64,000 nucleotides of DNA from Olsenella profusa F0195. GTDB taxonomy: Bacteria; Actinomycetota; Coriobacteriia; Coriobacteriales; Atopobiaceae. The notes under the pieces are model-generated. The model had not been told where the DNA came from and did no database searches. It worked only from the letters and a program-made list of their open reading frames with translations. This document shows, piece after piece, positions 55,786 to 63,520 of this stretch. The stretch spans positions 62,001 through 126,000 of the forward strand of contig NZ_AWEZ01000061.1 of assembly GCF_000468755.1 (NCBI RefSeq). The letters run 5' to 3'. Position 1 is the stretch's first letter. Each line of letters starts with the position of its first letter. Made by a program: the position numbers and the translations under genes.

Positions 55786-55874
55786 TAAAATACCGAAGGA
55801 GTCCGCCTTGCATCCCATCGGGAAGGCCGTGTCACGAATTCCTGAAGGGTCGCTCCGCCAACAGCGGAAAGGCG

Positions 55875-56708
55875 TCAGAGCCTCGTCTCCTTGATGACCG
55901 AACGAATCCGAGCAAAGCGGCTTGGATCCTTGTCGATATGTTCGACGTACAGGGCAAAGAGCGTGTCGACGATGACCATCTGGGCGACGGTGGAGGTGAT
56001 GGCCTCAGGCCTGATCTTCGTCTCTTCGGCAACGGAGCAAATCGTAATGTCACTCTGCTCAGCAAGGGGCGAGGTGGGATTCGAGGTGATGCTCACGATT
56101 GGCACCTCACCCTCCTTGAGGATCTTGACAACCCGCATCACGTCCTTGTTGCGACCCGAGTGAGAGACTACGAGAGCGCAGTCGTCAGGAGAGAGGTTTG
56201 CCGCGATCTCAAGCTGCATGTGCATGTCGGCCTGGAGGATCATTCGCAAGGAAGTACGCTGAAAGCGATGGAATGCGCTGTACAGAATCGGGAACGACCC
56301 ACCCGTTCCGAATAGGCCACAGAGCTTGGAACGACCGAGAAGCTGGACGGCAGCGTCGAGGCTCTCCTCCCTGAGAGCCGACATGGTCTCGATGAGGGAG
56401 TTGGCACTATGCTCGAAGACTGACTGTGCGGTGTCGAGCGTTGAGCCCCTCTCGAAGTCATCGAAGAAAATGACGGGAAGCCGCGTAGACGCGAGCTGGA
56501 CGCGCATCTCGCGTAGATTCTCATAGCCAAGAAATTTGACGAAACGGGTAATGGCAGATTTGGAGACCCCAATCGTCTCTGCCAACTCGGCACTCGAGAG
56601 ATGGCAAGCCTCCTGTGAGTGGTCGAGCAGATAGGTGGCAATCAGTCGATCCGTCTTGCTCATGTCGGCCATGCGGCTCCTGGCTCGGCTAGAAAACTCG
56701 ATTCCCAT
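55875..56708 (-). CDS. RpiR/MurR-family transcriptional regulator
   Basis: A 277-residue regulator with the N-terminal RpiR helix-turn-helix (LSSAELAETIGVSKSAITRFVKFLGY, near 40-65) and a C-terminal SIS domain (LFGTGGSFPILYSAF; VVSHSGRNKDVMRVV; VSITSNPTSPLAEQSD) that should bind a sugar phosphate. Start at the ATG 56708 after GGGAAGGGAGC. Located just upstream of the PTS operon in the same direction, it is the likely specific regulator and its ligand would be the PTS product. Confidence 0.9.
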   Translation of the reverse strand: MGIEFSSRARSRMADMSKTDRLIATYLLDHSQEACHLSSAELAETIGVSKSAITRFVKFLGYENLREMRVQLASTRLPVIFFDDFERGSTLDTAQSVFEHSANSLIETMSALREESLDAAVQLLGRSKLCGLFGTGGSFPILYSAFHRFQRTSLRMILQADMHMQLEIAANLSPDDCALVVSHSGRNKDVMRVVKILKEGEVPIVSITSNPTSPLAEQSDITICSVAEETKIRPEAITSTVAQMVIVDTLFALYVEHIDKDPSRFARIRSVIKETRL

Positions 56709-56846
56709 GTGCTCCCTTCCCCAAATTGCCGGTCCATTCCAGTCCCTTGGTATCAACCTGGTTATTGTCGCAGTTTATTGATGCAATCTTGCTCTTATGT
56801 CCACAGTATTACCGTTCTCCCACGTGCGGAGAAAGGAGGCTGCTAT

Positions 56847-57821
56847 TCAACCCCCACCAGAGACTGCGAGGGTCTTCTTTTCTAATAGGCGCCTTCGATC
56901 TCTTATGGGGCTCGTGATGTGTGCCACCTCGGCGTGGGCGCCATAGTTCCAGCTCGTGCGCTCGCACTCGGGACACCAGTGCCCGCCCTCCAGCACCAGG
57001 TGCGGGCTCGCTCCTGAGGCCCCGCTCACCGCACAGGGACTGGTGCATCTGGTAGGTGCTCACGCGGGGCAGGCCTCGCCGCCACCGACGTTGTAGACGT
57101 GGCCCCAGAACGCGCCTGGCAGGCTCCCCGCGGCATCGTATGAGGCCAGGTGCGCCATCATCGTACACGAGTCACGATCCGAGATGTACTCGAGCACGTT
57201 GTCGAGGCAGTTGTGAAGCTGGATGGCGTCGCGGATCCTGGCCATGGCGGGACCGGTGATGCCCGTCTGGCGCAGGCTGACCCAGCGCCCGAGGCCCCAC
57301 TCGATCACGTATCGCTCCGCGGCGACCTTCGAGACGGCATAGTAGTCGAACATGCTCGGCTCGATGGGGTCGCCAACGCGCCCCCAGTGGATGGGCGGCA
57401 TGCGGTCGCCCGTCTCGACCACCATGCCGATGTAGACAAGGGTGGTGGCGTCCGCCTGCCCGAGCTCCCTCACGGCCTCCACGAGATTACGTGTGCCACC
57501 AAAGTTGACTCGCATGGCGGTCGTGGGATGGTAGTCCGCAGCCGGCGAGACGAACGCCGCCATGTGCAGCACGAGATCGCAGCCTTCGAGGCAGGCCACG
57601 AGCGCTCCGCGGTCGTCGAGGTCTCCCCAGACGATGCTGAGGCCGGCCCGCCCTAGGAACGGTAACATCGACGGCGACATCGCCGCGCGGTTCCTCTCGA
57701 AGTCCCGCACGAGGAGCGTGAGATCGTACTCCCTTCCCACGCTGGGCAGCATCGCCTTGAGCGAGGCCATGCCCATACCGCCCGAGACGTCCGTCATGAG
57801 GACCCTTGGGATGCGGCTCAC
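56847..57821 (-). pseudogene. NAD-dependent epimerase-family gene, frameshifted and internally deleted
   Basis: From the start at 57821 an SDR-type reductase reads well for about 250 residues: VNFGGTRNLVEAVRE, PPIHWGRVGDPIEPSMFDYYAVSKVAAERY and GHVYNVGGGEAC, then a stop at 57060. In the next frame CRVSTYQMHQSLCG continues the homology. Further on a third piece (PHLVLEGGHWCPECERTSWNY, 56900-57010) matches the Cys-containing C-terminus of the same large family. About 150 residues in between are missing. The N-terminal dinucleotide loop is also altered (DVSGGMGM). Probably nonfunctional. Confidence 0.65.
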
Positions 57822-58654
57822 GCTACTTCCCCCTCATGGAGGGCAAACCGTTCTCGGAGCTTGAGATGCGTACGTTCGATGGCCTTTTCCTGGACTTTTG
57901 CATCCTAGGCGGCATGCCTGTGGTAGTCGCGTCATTCATCGAGAGCGGAACCTTCGAGCGCTCACTCCAAACCCAGCGGCAACTCATCGCCGATTACGAG
58001 GAGGGCATCCGCAAGTATGCGCAGGGCCTCGACCAAGGTCGCATTCTCAACGCCTTCAGCAGCATCCCGTTCCAACTCGCGAGGGAGAACAAGAAGTTCC
58101 AACTATCCAAGGTTAAGACGGGTACGCGCTTCAGGGACTACCGTGGGTGCATCGAATGGCTGGAGACGGCGGACATTGTGAACGTGTGCAGGCGTCTCGA
58201 GTTTCCAGAGCTGCCGCTGAGGGGCAACTATGCCGAGAACATGCTCAAGGTCTACTTTGGCGATACGGGACCGTTCGTGTCGATGCTCGACGATGGGGCG
58301 AGCGAGGACCTACGGGTGAACAAGAACCTTGGCGTCTACGAGAGTGCCCTCTACGAGAGCATCGTCGCCGAAGCACTGACGAAGCAGAGGTATGGCTTAC
58401 ATTATTACAAAAAGCCCGACTCGACGCTTGAAGAGGACTTCTTCCTGCACACCAAAAGCGAGCTTGTGCCCATAGAGGTCAAGGCAACGAGGGGTACCTC
58501 AAAGTCTCTCAGGCAACTCATCTCCTCCGGTACCTATTCGGACATTAGCTGGGGCATCAAGCTGCATCGAGGAAACATCGGTGAGAGCGTCGGAATCGTC
58601 TCGACACCCTACTTCACCGCATTCTTGCTGCGCAGATACCTGGCGAAACAGTGA
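57818..58654 (+). pseudogene. AAA_14/DUF4143 ATPase lacking its ATPase domain
   Basis: The frame begins abruptly with KPFSELEMRTFDGLFLDFCILGGMPVVVASFIESGTF, which is normally the middle of a 400-450-residue ATPase. The following DUF4143 domain is intact: YEEGIRKYA, KLSKV-type linker, ENMLKVYFGDTGPFVSML, YESALYESIVAEAL and the nuclease-like EDFFLHTKSELVPIEVKA. The Walker motifs are missing, and the break coincides with the start of the neighbouring epimerase pseudogene. A deletion or rearrangement joined the two fragments. Possibly still translated, but unlikely to work as the full protein does. Confidence 0.75.
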
Positions 58655-58706
58655 CCTCCTCGCTCGCCGAGACGTGCCACCGGACGAGGAGGGTGCAGGC
58701 TCCCAG

Positions 58707-59160
58707 CTAGGAGTCCGCATTTCCCACGGTACGCGGGTGCGGGATGACGTCACGGATGTCGTCCACGCCCGTGAGGCACATCACGGGGCGCTCGAAGCCC
58801 AGCCCGAAGCCCGCGTGGCGGCATGTGCCATAGCGGCGCAGGTCCAGGTAGTACCCGTACTGACGGGAGTCCATGCCCAGCTCCGCGATGCGCCGCTCGA
58901 GCACGTCGAGGCACCCCTCGCGCCGGGAGCCGCCGATGATCTCGCCGATGCCCGGCACGGGGCAGCCCGCTGCGGCCACGGTCCTGCCGTCGTCGTTTCG
59001 CCGCATATAGGAGGCCTCGATGGCCGCAGGGTAGCCCGTCACGGACGCTGGCCTCCCGAAGTGGCGCCCGGTGAGGTAGCGCTCGTGCTCGGCCTGGAGG
59101 TCGACGCCCCGGCCCACGGGATGCTCGAACGTCTGGGCAGCCGTCCGGGCGTCCTCCAGG
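58707..59160 (-). pseudogene. Asparaginyl-tRNA synthetase, C-terminal fragment
   Basis: About 150 residues match the C-terminal third of AsnRS: GVDLQAEHERYLTG, EASYMRRNDDGRTVAA, GIGEIIGGSRREGCLDVLERRIAELGM, YYLDLRRYGTCRHAGFGLGFER and DDIRDVIPHPRTVGNA. The N-terminal OB domain and the first catalytic half are absent. Motif 3 (GFGLGFERPVM) is present but a fragment cannot charge tRNA. A full copy may exist elsewhere in the genome. Confidence 0.8.
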
Positions 59161-59286
59161 CTCGTTGCAGCGCCCATCACCATAGCGCGATGGCCCATCC
59201 CGCCACAATGAGGTTCACTCCGAGGCATGGGGTATCATGTTTGGGCCAATGTCAGGAGGCGAGGTGACAGAACGCGGGGAGGCGCC

Positions 59287-59685
59287 ATGGCCAGGGCGAT
59301 GCGACATTCGCGCCAACGCGACATGATCTATGAGTACCTCTGCGGCACACGGGAGCATCCCAGCGCCGAGACCATCTACTCTGACCTCAAGAGATCCTGC
59401 GAGAGTCTGAGCCTCGCCACGGTCTACCGCAACCTCAGGCTCCTCCAAGGGCTTGGGCAGGTGCGTGCCGTTGCAATCGTCAACGGTACCGAGCGCTTCG
59501 AGTCCGTCTATCGCGAGGAGCACGCACATTTTGCTTGCATCGAGTGTGGGCGCGTGTTTGACATACCGGACGTCCTGCCCGACACGGCATGCATCGCCGC
59601 ACAGAGCCCACACATCGGTCGCATCGACCATACCACCCTCACGCTGCGCGGCGTCTGCGCAGACTGCCTTTCCAAGCAAGGCTAG
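59287..59685 (+). CDS. Fur-family metal/peroxide regulator (PerR-like)
   Basis: An intact 132-residue Fur-family protein: winged helix with ETIYSDLKRSCESLSLATVYRNLRLL, then EEHAHFACIECGRVFDI with metal ligands His and Cys84/Cys87, and a second CxxC at Cys124/Cys127 (GVCADC) forming the structural zinc site. The ending is short. PerR is favoured over Fur by general resemblance, but the deciding residues are not certain. It stands alone among gene fragments; a regulated neighbour is not evident. ATG at 59287. Confidence 0.88.
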   Translation: MARAMRHSRQRDMIYEYLCGTREHPSAETIYSDLKRSCESLSLATVYRNLRLLQGLGQVRAVAIVNGTERFESVYREEHAHFACIECGRVFDIPDVLPDTACIAAQSPHIGRIDHTTLTLRGVCADCLSKQG

Positions 59686-60027
59686 ATGGCACGCGGGCGT
59701 CTGGCACGGTGCTCCCCCGGTCGTGAGAGGTTCTCTCGAAGAGGCTGCCTCCCCTGTCGACCGGCGCTCGCTTACGATCGAGCCGCGCGGGACATCACCC
59801 AGCTCGTGCCAAACGTGCACGAGCTCCCCGGTCACATCGCCTGTGACAGCGCCTCGAATGCCGAGGTCGGCATCGCCCCGCACGACACGCACGGCCAGGT
59901 GGTGGCCGTGCTCGACCTCGACTCCCCCATCGAGGGATGCTTCGACGAGGAGGACGCCCGTGGTCTCGGGCTCGCGGGTCACGCCATCGGGCGCGCCGCC
60001 GACCTCACACAGCCAGCGTTGGCGTAG
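59686..60027 (+). pseudogene. Free methionine-(R)-sulfoxide reductase (GAF) fragment
   Basis: After about 30 unrelated residues the frame reads ITQLVPNVHELPGHIACDSAS, then GIAPHDTHGQVVAVLDLDSP and FDEEDARGLG, the C-terminal half of the GAF-domain fRMsr family, including the catalytic Cys of HIACDSAS. The N-terminal half with the other cysteines is absent. The ATG follows the Fur-family stop directly, so any translation would be incidental. Confidence 0.7.
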
Positions 60028-60039
60028 CGGCCCCCCTGG

Positions 60040-60708
60040 CTACCCACCATCCGTCGCACGAACGGCAGCAACCACGTCACAGATCTTGTCCGGGTCGTTG
60101 AGCCGATCCGATTCGATGCCAGAATCGATGTTGACGCCCCAGGGATGCAGGCGTGCTATCGCGGCACCCACGTTCCGCTCGTTCAGACCGCCCGAAAGGA
60201 TGTAGGGACGCGCCAGGCCTCCGACAAGCAACCAGTCGAAGGGCCGCGAGCTGCCCCAGGAGCTGTTGAGCATCACGATGTCGGCGCGGCTGTCGTTGGC
60301 ACGCTCTATGTCGGAGGCATCGTGCACGTGGATGGTCTGGATGATGGGCACGTCCGCCAGCTCGGTGAGGAACGTGATGTAGGCGTTGTCCTCATCGCCC
60401 TGCAGCTCCACCACATCAAGCACCTCGTCCGCCAGCTCGGCCACCATGCCCAGGGGCTGGTTGCAGAAGACCCCCACGGCAGGGATGGTGGGATCGAGCC
60501 TGTGAACGAGGCCCCGCAGCTTGCCGAGGCCCACATGCCTGTGCGAGCTGGGCCAGTCGACCACAAAGCCACAGAGGTCGGGACGCGCCTCGTTGACGGC
60601 ACGGACATCCTCCTCGCAGAACAGGCCACTCAGCTTGACGCGCGTGAACGGATCCCCGCTGTAGAGGATGTCGTGCGTGATGATGGAGGTGGCCCTACGT
60701 CCCAGCAT
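60040..60708 (-). CDS. TrpF-like protein (phosphoribosylanthranilate isomerase family) with altered active site
   Basis: A 222-residue TIM-barrel protein aligning with TrpF over its whole length: RVKLSGLFCEEDVRAVNEARPD, GVFCNQPLGMVAE, VVELQGDED, the FDW strand region, LSGGLNERNV and VNIDSGIES. The general-base Cys of canonical TrpF (K-I-C-G) is Ser here (KLSGL), and the general-acid Asp (LLDT in Thermotoga) aligns with Asn (MLNSSW). No other trp gene is near. It may be a divergent but active isomerase, using other residues, or have another substrate. Upstream neighbour is nudC in the same direction. Confidence 0.75.
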   Translation of the reverse strand: MLGRRATSIITHDILYSGDPFTRVKLSGLFCEEDVRAVNEARPDLCGFVVDWPSSHRHVGLGKLRGLVHRLDPTIPAVGVFCNQPLGMVAELADEVLDVVELQGDEDNAYITFLTELADVPIIQTIHVHDASDIERANDSRADIVMLNSSWGSSRPFDWLLVGGLARPYILSGGLNERNVGAAIARLHPWGVNIDSGIESDRLNDPDKICDVVAAVRATDGG

Positions 60709-60745
60709 ATGCGCTTTCCTTCCCCGACGTCCATCCGAATGGCCC

Positions 60746-61597
60746 CTACGCCCTGGGTTCCTTGCCCCGGGCGAACAGCACGATCATCTCGTTGGTGAGG
60801 CTGGACGTATCATAGCGCCCGCCCAGCTCGGCGAGCAGGTCGCCACGACGCACCCACTCCCCCCAGGAGAGCTCGTCGTGGTCGACGTGGATGGTGGGGT
60901 CACTCGTCACATCGCAGAAGAAGCCCGAGAGCAGGGTGTCCGTGAACGACCACGGCTGGCTCTTGTAGTAGCGCAGGTTGGTGACGGCAAGGCCGACCTC
61001 CTCCCCCACCTCCCGGTGGACGGTGCCCTCCAGCGTCTCGCCGAACTCCGTGAAGCCCGCCACAAGGGCCGGCTTGCGGTAGCCCTGCGCATAGCGCGTG
61101 AGCAGGATATGGTCGCCGTTGGTCACGCCCACGATGACGGCGGGGTTTATGCGGGGGTAGACGACGTTGCCGCAGGAGGCGCAGGCGAGCTCGCGGCTCG
61201 TGGGCACATGGCCCAGCTCGGCGCCACAGCGCCCGCAGTAGCGGTTGTCGCGATACCAGCCATGGAGCTGATAGGCCGTCTCGTCGGCGAAGGCCAGCCA
61301 GCGCGGCTCCGCCTGACGGAGCGCGTAGATGGGCTCAAAGGAGAACCCCTCGCACGCTGGGGCAGGCTCGCGCTCCACCAGAAAGAAGGGCTGGTCGTCT
61401 ATCGCAAAGAGGTAGCGGCACCGGAGGTCGTGCGGAGACGTCCCCCAGTCGGCAAGCCGCGGAAGCGTAAGGGTGCCGTCCTCGTCGATGCGCATGAGCG
61501 CCTTGTTGTTGCGGAAGGCAAGCACATGGCTGCGTGCCGTGGGCGCGGTCACACGGAACGAGTTGTCAAAGCGATGGGCACCGATGTCTTGAATCAC
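60746..61597 (-). CDS. nudC: NADH pyrophosphatase / NAD-cap decapping Nudix hydrolase
   Basis: Hydrolyses NAD(H) to NMN(H) and AMP and can decap NAD-RNA. The 283-residue protein has the four-Cys zinc site Cys121/Cys124/Cys139/Cys142 and the Nudix box at 181-203 (GFTEFGETLE and HREVGEEVGL), followed by SQPWSF, the NudC-specific motif (usually SQPWPFP). The start is a GTG at 61597, overlapping by four bases (GTGA) the stop of the short partner-protein remnant upstream, an unusual coupling. Confidence 0.92.
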   Translation of the reverse strand: MIQDIGAHRFDNSFRVTAPTARSHVLAFRNNKALMRIDEDGTLTLPRLADWGTSPHDLRCRYLFAIDDQPFFLVEREPAPACEGFSFEPIYALRQAEPRWLAFADETAYQLHGWYRDNRYCGRCGAELGHVPTSRELACASCGNVVYPRINPAVIVGVTNGDHILLTRYAQGYRKPALVAGFTEFGETLEGTVHREVGEEVGLAVTNLRYYKSQPWSFTDTLLSGFFCDVTSDPTIHVDHDELSWGEWVRRGDLLAELGGRYDTSSLTNEMIVLFARGKEPRA

Positions 61598-61689
61598 TGG
61601 GCATCCTCACGGTACAAGGCCACAGGGGGCATCCCAGGCGTCTCCTGCAAGGGCACCCCCACGTTCGATGCGATGATAGACCCTCTCAT
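61594..61689 (-). pseudogene. Truncated Lap1-like (type VII partner) reading frame
   Basis: A 31-codon frame with M-R-G-S-I-I-A-S-N-V-G-V at its start, matching the N-terminus MSGSIASNMGV of the helical protein at 62666-62950, and then diverging into a proline-containing tail. It directly follows the putative immunity gene at 61695 and runs into nudC. Best read as what is left of the first gene of a further module. Confidence 0.6.
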
Positions 61690-61694
61690 GCGCG

Positions 61695-62150
61695 TCATCC
61701 CTCGAGCCTTGTCTCCACCCTATAGAACACCCAGCGCCCGTCCTCCCGCCTCAGGTACCACCTGTCGTGGGAGTGCGACGCACCGCATGCCTCGCTCCCG
61801 TCCGCGCGGTAGTACGTGTCGGAGAACCTGACCGTGAGCACGACCTCGTCGTCGCCGTCGTACTCCGCGCCGACGACCATGATGGGAGTGACCTCGGCCC
61901 TCGTCGCATCGGGGTAGTACGTCTGCCGCCGGAAGTCGAAGGACCTCTCATACAGCGCCCCGTCGAGCTCCTCAGACGCCGGAGGCTCCGCCGTGCCCGC
62001 CATGACCGCACGGGCACGCTCCAATGTTGGCCAGAACGTTACCTCGGCGCGGGTTGCCCGGAGCGCCCTCAGGGCGACGGGGGCAAGGAGCGCCACCAAC
62101 ACAATGAGCAGCCCGGCCGCCAGCAGTCGAGGCATCCTTCCCTTCCCCAT
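61695..62150 (-). CDS. Membrane-anchored putative immunity protein B (orphan)
   Basis: A 151-residue protein with a basic start, one hydrophobic segment (about 9-29) and an exposed C-terminal domain of about 115 residues. It is a clear paralogue of the protein at 63006-63497: both have FxPxLERARA(I/V)M, (G)TA(E/D)PxxSEE, (R)YYPD, GDDE(V/A)xLTVxFSxTxYRADG and W(V/F)(Y)(K/R)(I/V)ET. No toxin gene lies directly upstream, unlike its paralogue. Anchored outside the membrane, it would suit protection against a cell-wall-acting amidase. The immunity role is inferred from position only. Start at the ATG 62150 behind GGAGGGAGG. Confidence 0.6.
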   Translation of the reverse strand: MGKGRMPRLLAAGLLIVLVALLAPVALRALRATRAEVTFWPTLERARAVMAGTAEPPASEELDGALYERSFDFRRQTYYPDATRAEVTPIMVVGAEYDGDDEVVLTVRFSDTYYRADGSEACGASHSHDRWYLRREDGRWVFYRVETRLEG

Positions 62151-62338
62151 GCGGCAGCCTCCCTCCGCTTGTTGCGGCGTTCATCCCCCTGATGATAGGT
62201 CGCAACCAACCACCGACCAATTCGCGCGAGGTGCCAGAGGCACAGCACGCTGCGGCGCATGATCGAAGACCCCTGCACCCGCCCCACTCGAGAACCATTG
62301 GAACCGACGGCGTGCCTGGATCTCCCATGGCGCCCGCG
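62151..62338. other. Gap where a toxin gene would be expected
   Basis: 188 bases without convincing coding sense between the helical partner gene and immunity gene B. In the module order deduced here, the LXG-type toxin should lie in this place; it seems to have been lost. Confidence 0.35.
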
Positions 62339-62662
62339 TCACATGGGAGAGGGGCCATCCCCCTCAGGTACCTCGCGCCTCGACCTGGCCAGGGCCTCGC
62401 CCAACACATCCTCGCTGCGTCGCAATTGTCTGCGCGTCTCATCGACGTGGTCATCGCATGCCGACAGGGCCTGGCTCATGGACCAGCGCAGCGCCTCCAC
62501 GACCTGGGAGTCGCCATAACGAACGCTGGCAGCAAAGAGGTCGTTGAGCTCGTCTCGGGACGCAACCGCCGCACGCACCGCGTCCTCACGCCTCTCACAC
62601 TCCATGCGCAGGGAGCGTGTCCCATCGTGCTGCGCGCTCATGCGCGCTTCTGCGGGAGCCAC
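62339..62662 (-). CDS. Small helical protein, DUF3958/Lap2-like
   Basis: A 107-residue charged, cysteine-poor protein that should form a long helical hairpin (ECERREDAVRAAVASRDELND; DDHVDETRRQLRRSEDVLGEA). The GTG at 62662 lies three bases after the preceding stop; an ATG at 62641 is an alternative start. In LXG toxin operons a DUF3958-type protein follows a TIGR04197-type protein and both act as adaptors for export of the toxin. The match here is in size, helicity and position, not in a specific motif. Confidence 0.5.
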   Translation of the reverse strand: MAPAEARMSAQHDGTRSLRMECERREDAVRAAVASRDELNDLFAASVRYGDSQVVEALRWSMSQALSACDDHVDETRRQLRRSEDVLGEALARSRREVPEGDGPSPM

Positions 62663-62665
62663 CGG

Positions 62666-62950
62666 CTACCCACCGATCCCCATCAGCGACTGCGCGATGA
62701 GCTCGTCGCCCTCCTGGAAGGTGACGCCAATGCGCTCCAACGCGTCGGCATCACGGGTGAGGGACGACGCGTACTTAGAGAGAGTCTCCTCGTATCGCTG
62801 CGCGCGCTCGTCATGGTCGGCGGGAGGCACCCCGTCGGACGTGCCGGACGCGCTCTGTGTCGTGAACGACACGTACTCATCGAGCGCAGAGAGCATCTCG
62901 GCCTTCTTCTGCGAGGCCACCCCCATGTTTGACGCGATAGAACCGCTCAT
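62666..62950 (-). CDS. TIGR04197/Lap1-like type VII secretion partner protein
   Basis: A 94-residue helical protein with no signal peptide: SGSIASNMGVASQKKAEML, then a Ser/Thr-rich bend (TQSASGTSDGV), then YASSLTRDADALERIGVTFQEGDE. This layout (start with I-x-S-N, helix, central TQS.S.T turn, second helix ending in IGxxFxxxD) is that of the TIGR04197 WXG100-like family associated with LXG toxins. ATG 62950 behind GGACAGG. It follows immunity gene A and precedes the DUF3958-like gene. Confidence 0.65.
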   Translation of the reverse strand: MSGSIASNMGVASQKKAEMLSALDEYVSFTTQSASGTSDGVPPADHDERAQRYEETLSKYASSLTRDADALERIGVTFQEGDELIAQSLMGIGG

Positions 62951-63005
62951 GCACCTGTCCTTCCTGTCATCAAGGCGCACTGCCCATCCATGTAACGTGT
63001 CCCTG

Positions 63006-63497
63006 TTACGGTTTGGTCTCGATCTTGTAGACCACCCAGTCGGACCCTTCCTTCCTCACGTGCCACTTGTCGGACGAGTGCGAGGACCTCATGTCCACCG
63101 CGCCGTCCGCGCGGTAGCCAGTCCTCGAGAAGCTGACCGTGAGGGTTGCCTCGTCGTCACCCTCGAACTCCACGTCCAGCAGCTCAATGGGCGAGATGTC
63201 AAACCGCACCACGTCAGGATAGTATTCCCTCCGTCGCGCAAACGCCCAGTCGCACAGCTCCCCGTCCCGCTCCTCGGAGGGCGCGGGGTCCGCCGTGCCG
63301 TCCATGATGGCCCGGGCACGCTCAAGCAGCGGCTGAAACTCGTCGCCATACCGCTCCACACGAGCTTGCCGCTCGGCCTCCTGGCGCTCCTGATCGCGCT
63401 CGACGTGGTAGCGCCACGCCCGTGTAGCAAGGAGCCCGACCGCCACGGCCACCACACCAGCAACGAAAAGGATCATGCGACGCCTCCTATTGCCCAT
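63006..63497 (-). CDS. Membrane-anchored putative immunity protein A
   Basis: A 163-residue protein: a basic N-terminus, one hydrophobic segment (about 8-26), a Glu/Arg-rich helix and a C-terminal domain paralogous to that at 61695-62150. It begins only 23 bases after the stop of the amidase-like toxin and is GC-rich whereas the toxin end is AT-rich. A single-TM anchor with an external domain is what one expects of an immunity protein against a peptidoglycan amidase. The family is unknown to me, so the role rests on position and topology. Confidence 0.6.
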   Translation of the reverse strand: MGNRRRRMILFVAGVVAVAVGLLATRAWRYHVERDQERQEAERQARVERYGDEFQPLLERARAIMDGTADPAPSEERDGELCDWAFARRREYYPDVVRFDISPIELLDVEFEGDDEATLTVSFSRTGYRADGAVDMRSSHSSDKWHVRKEGSDWVVYKIETKP

Positions 63498-63520
63498 GAC
63501 ACTGCCCCCAACCCCTGTTA

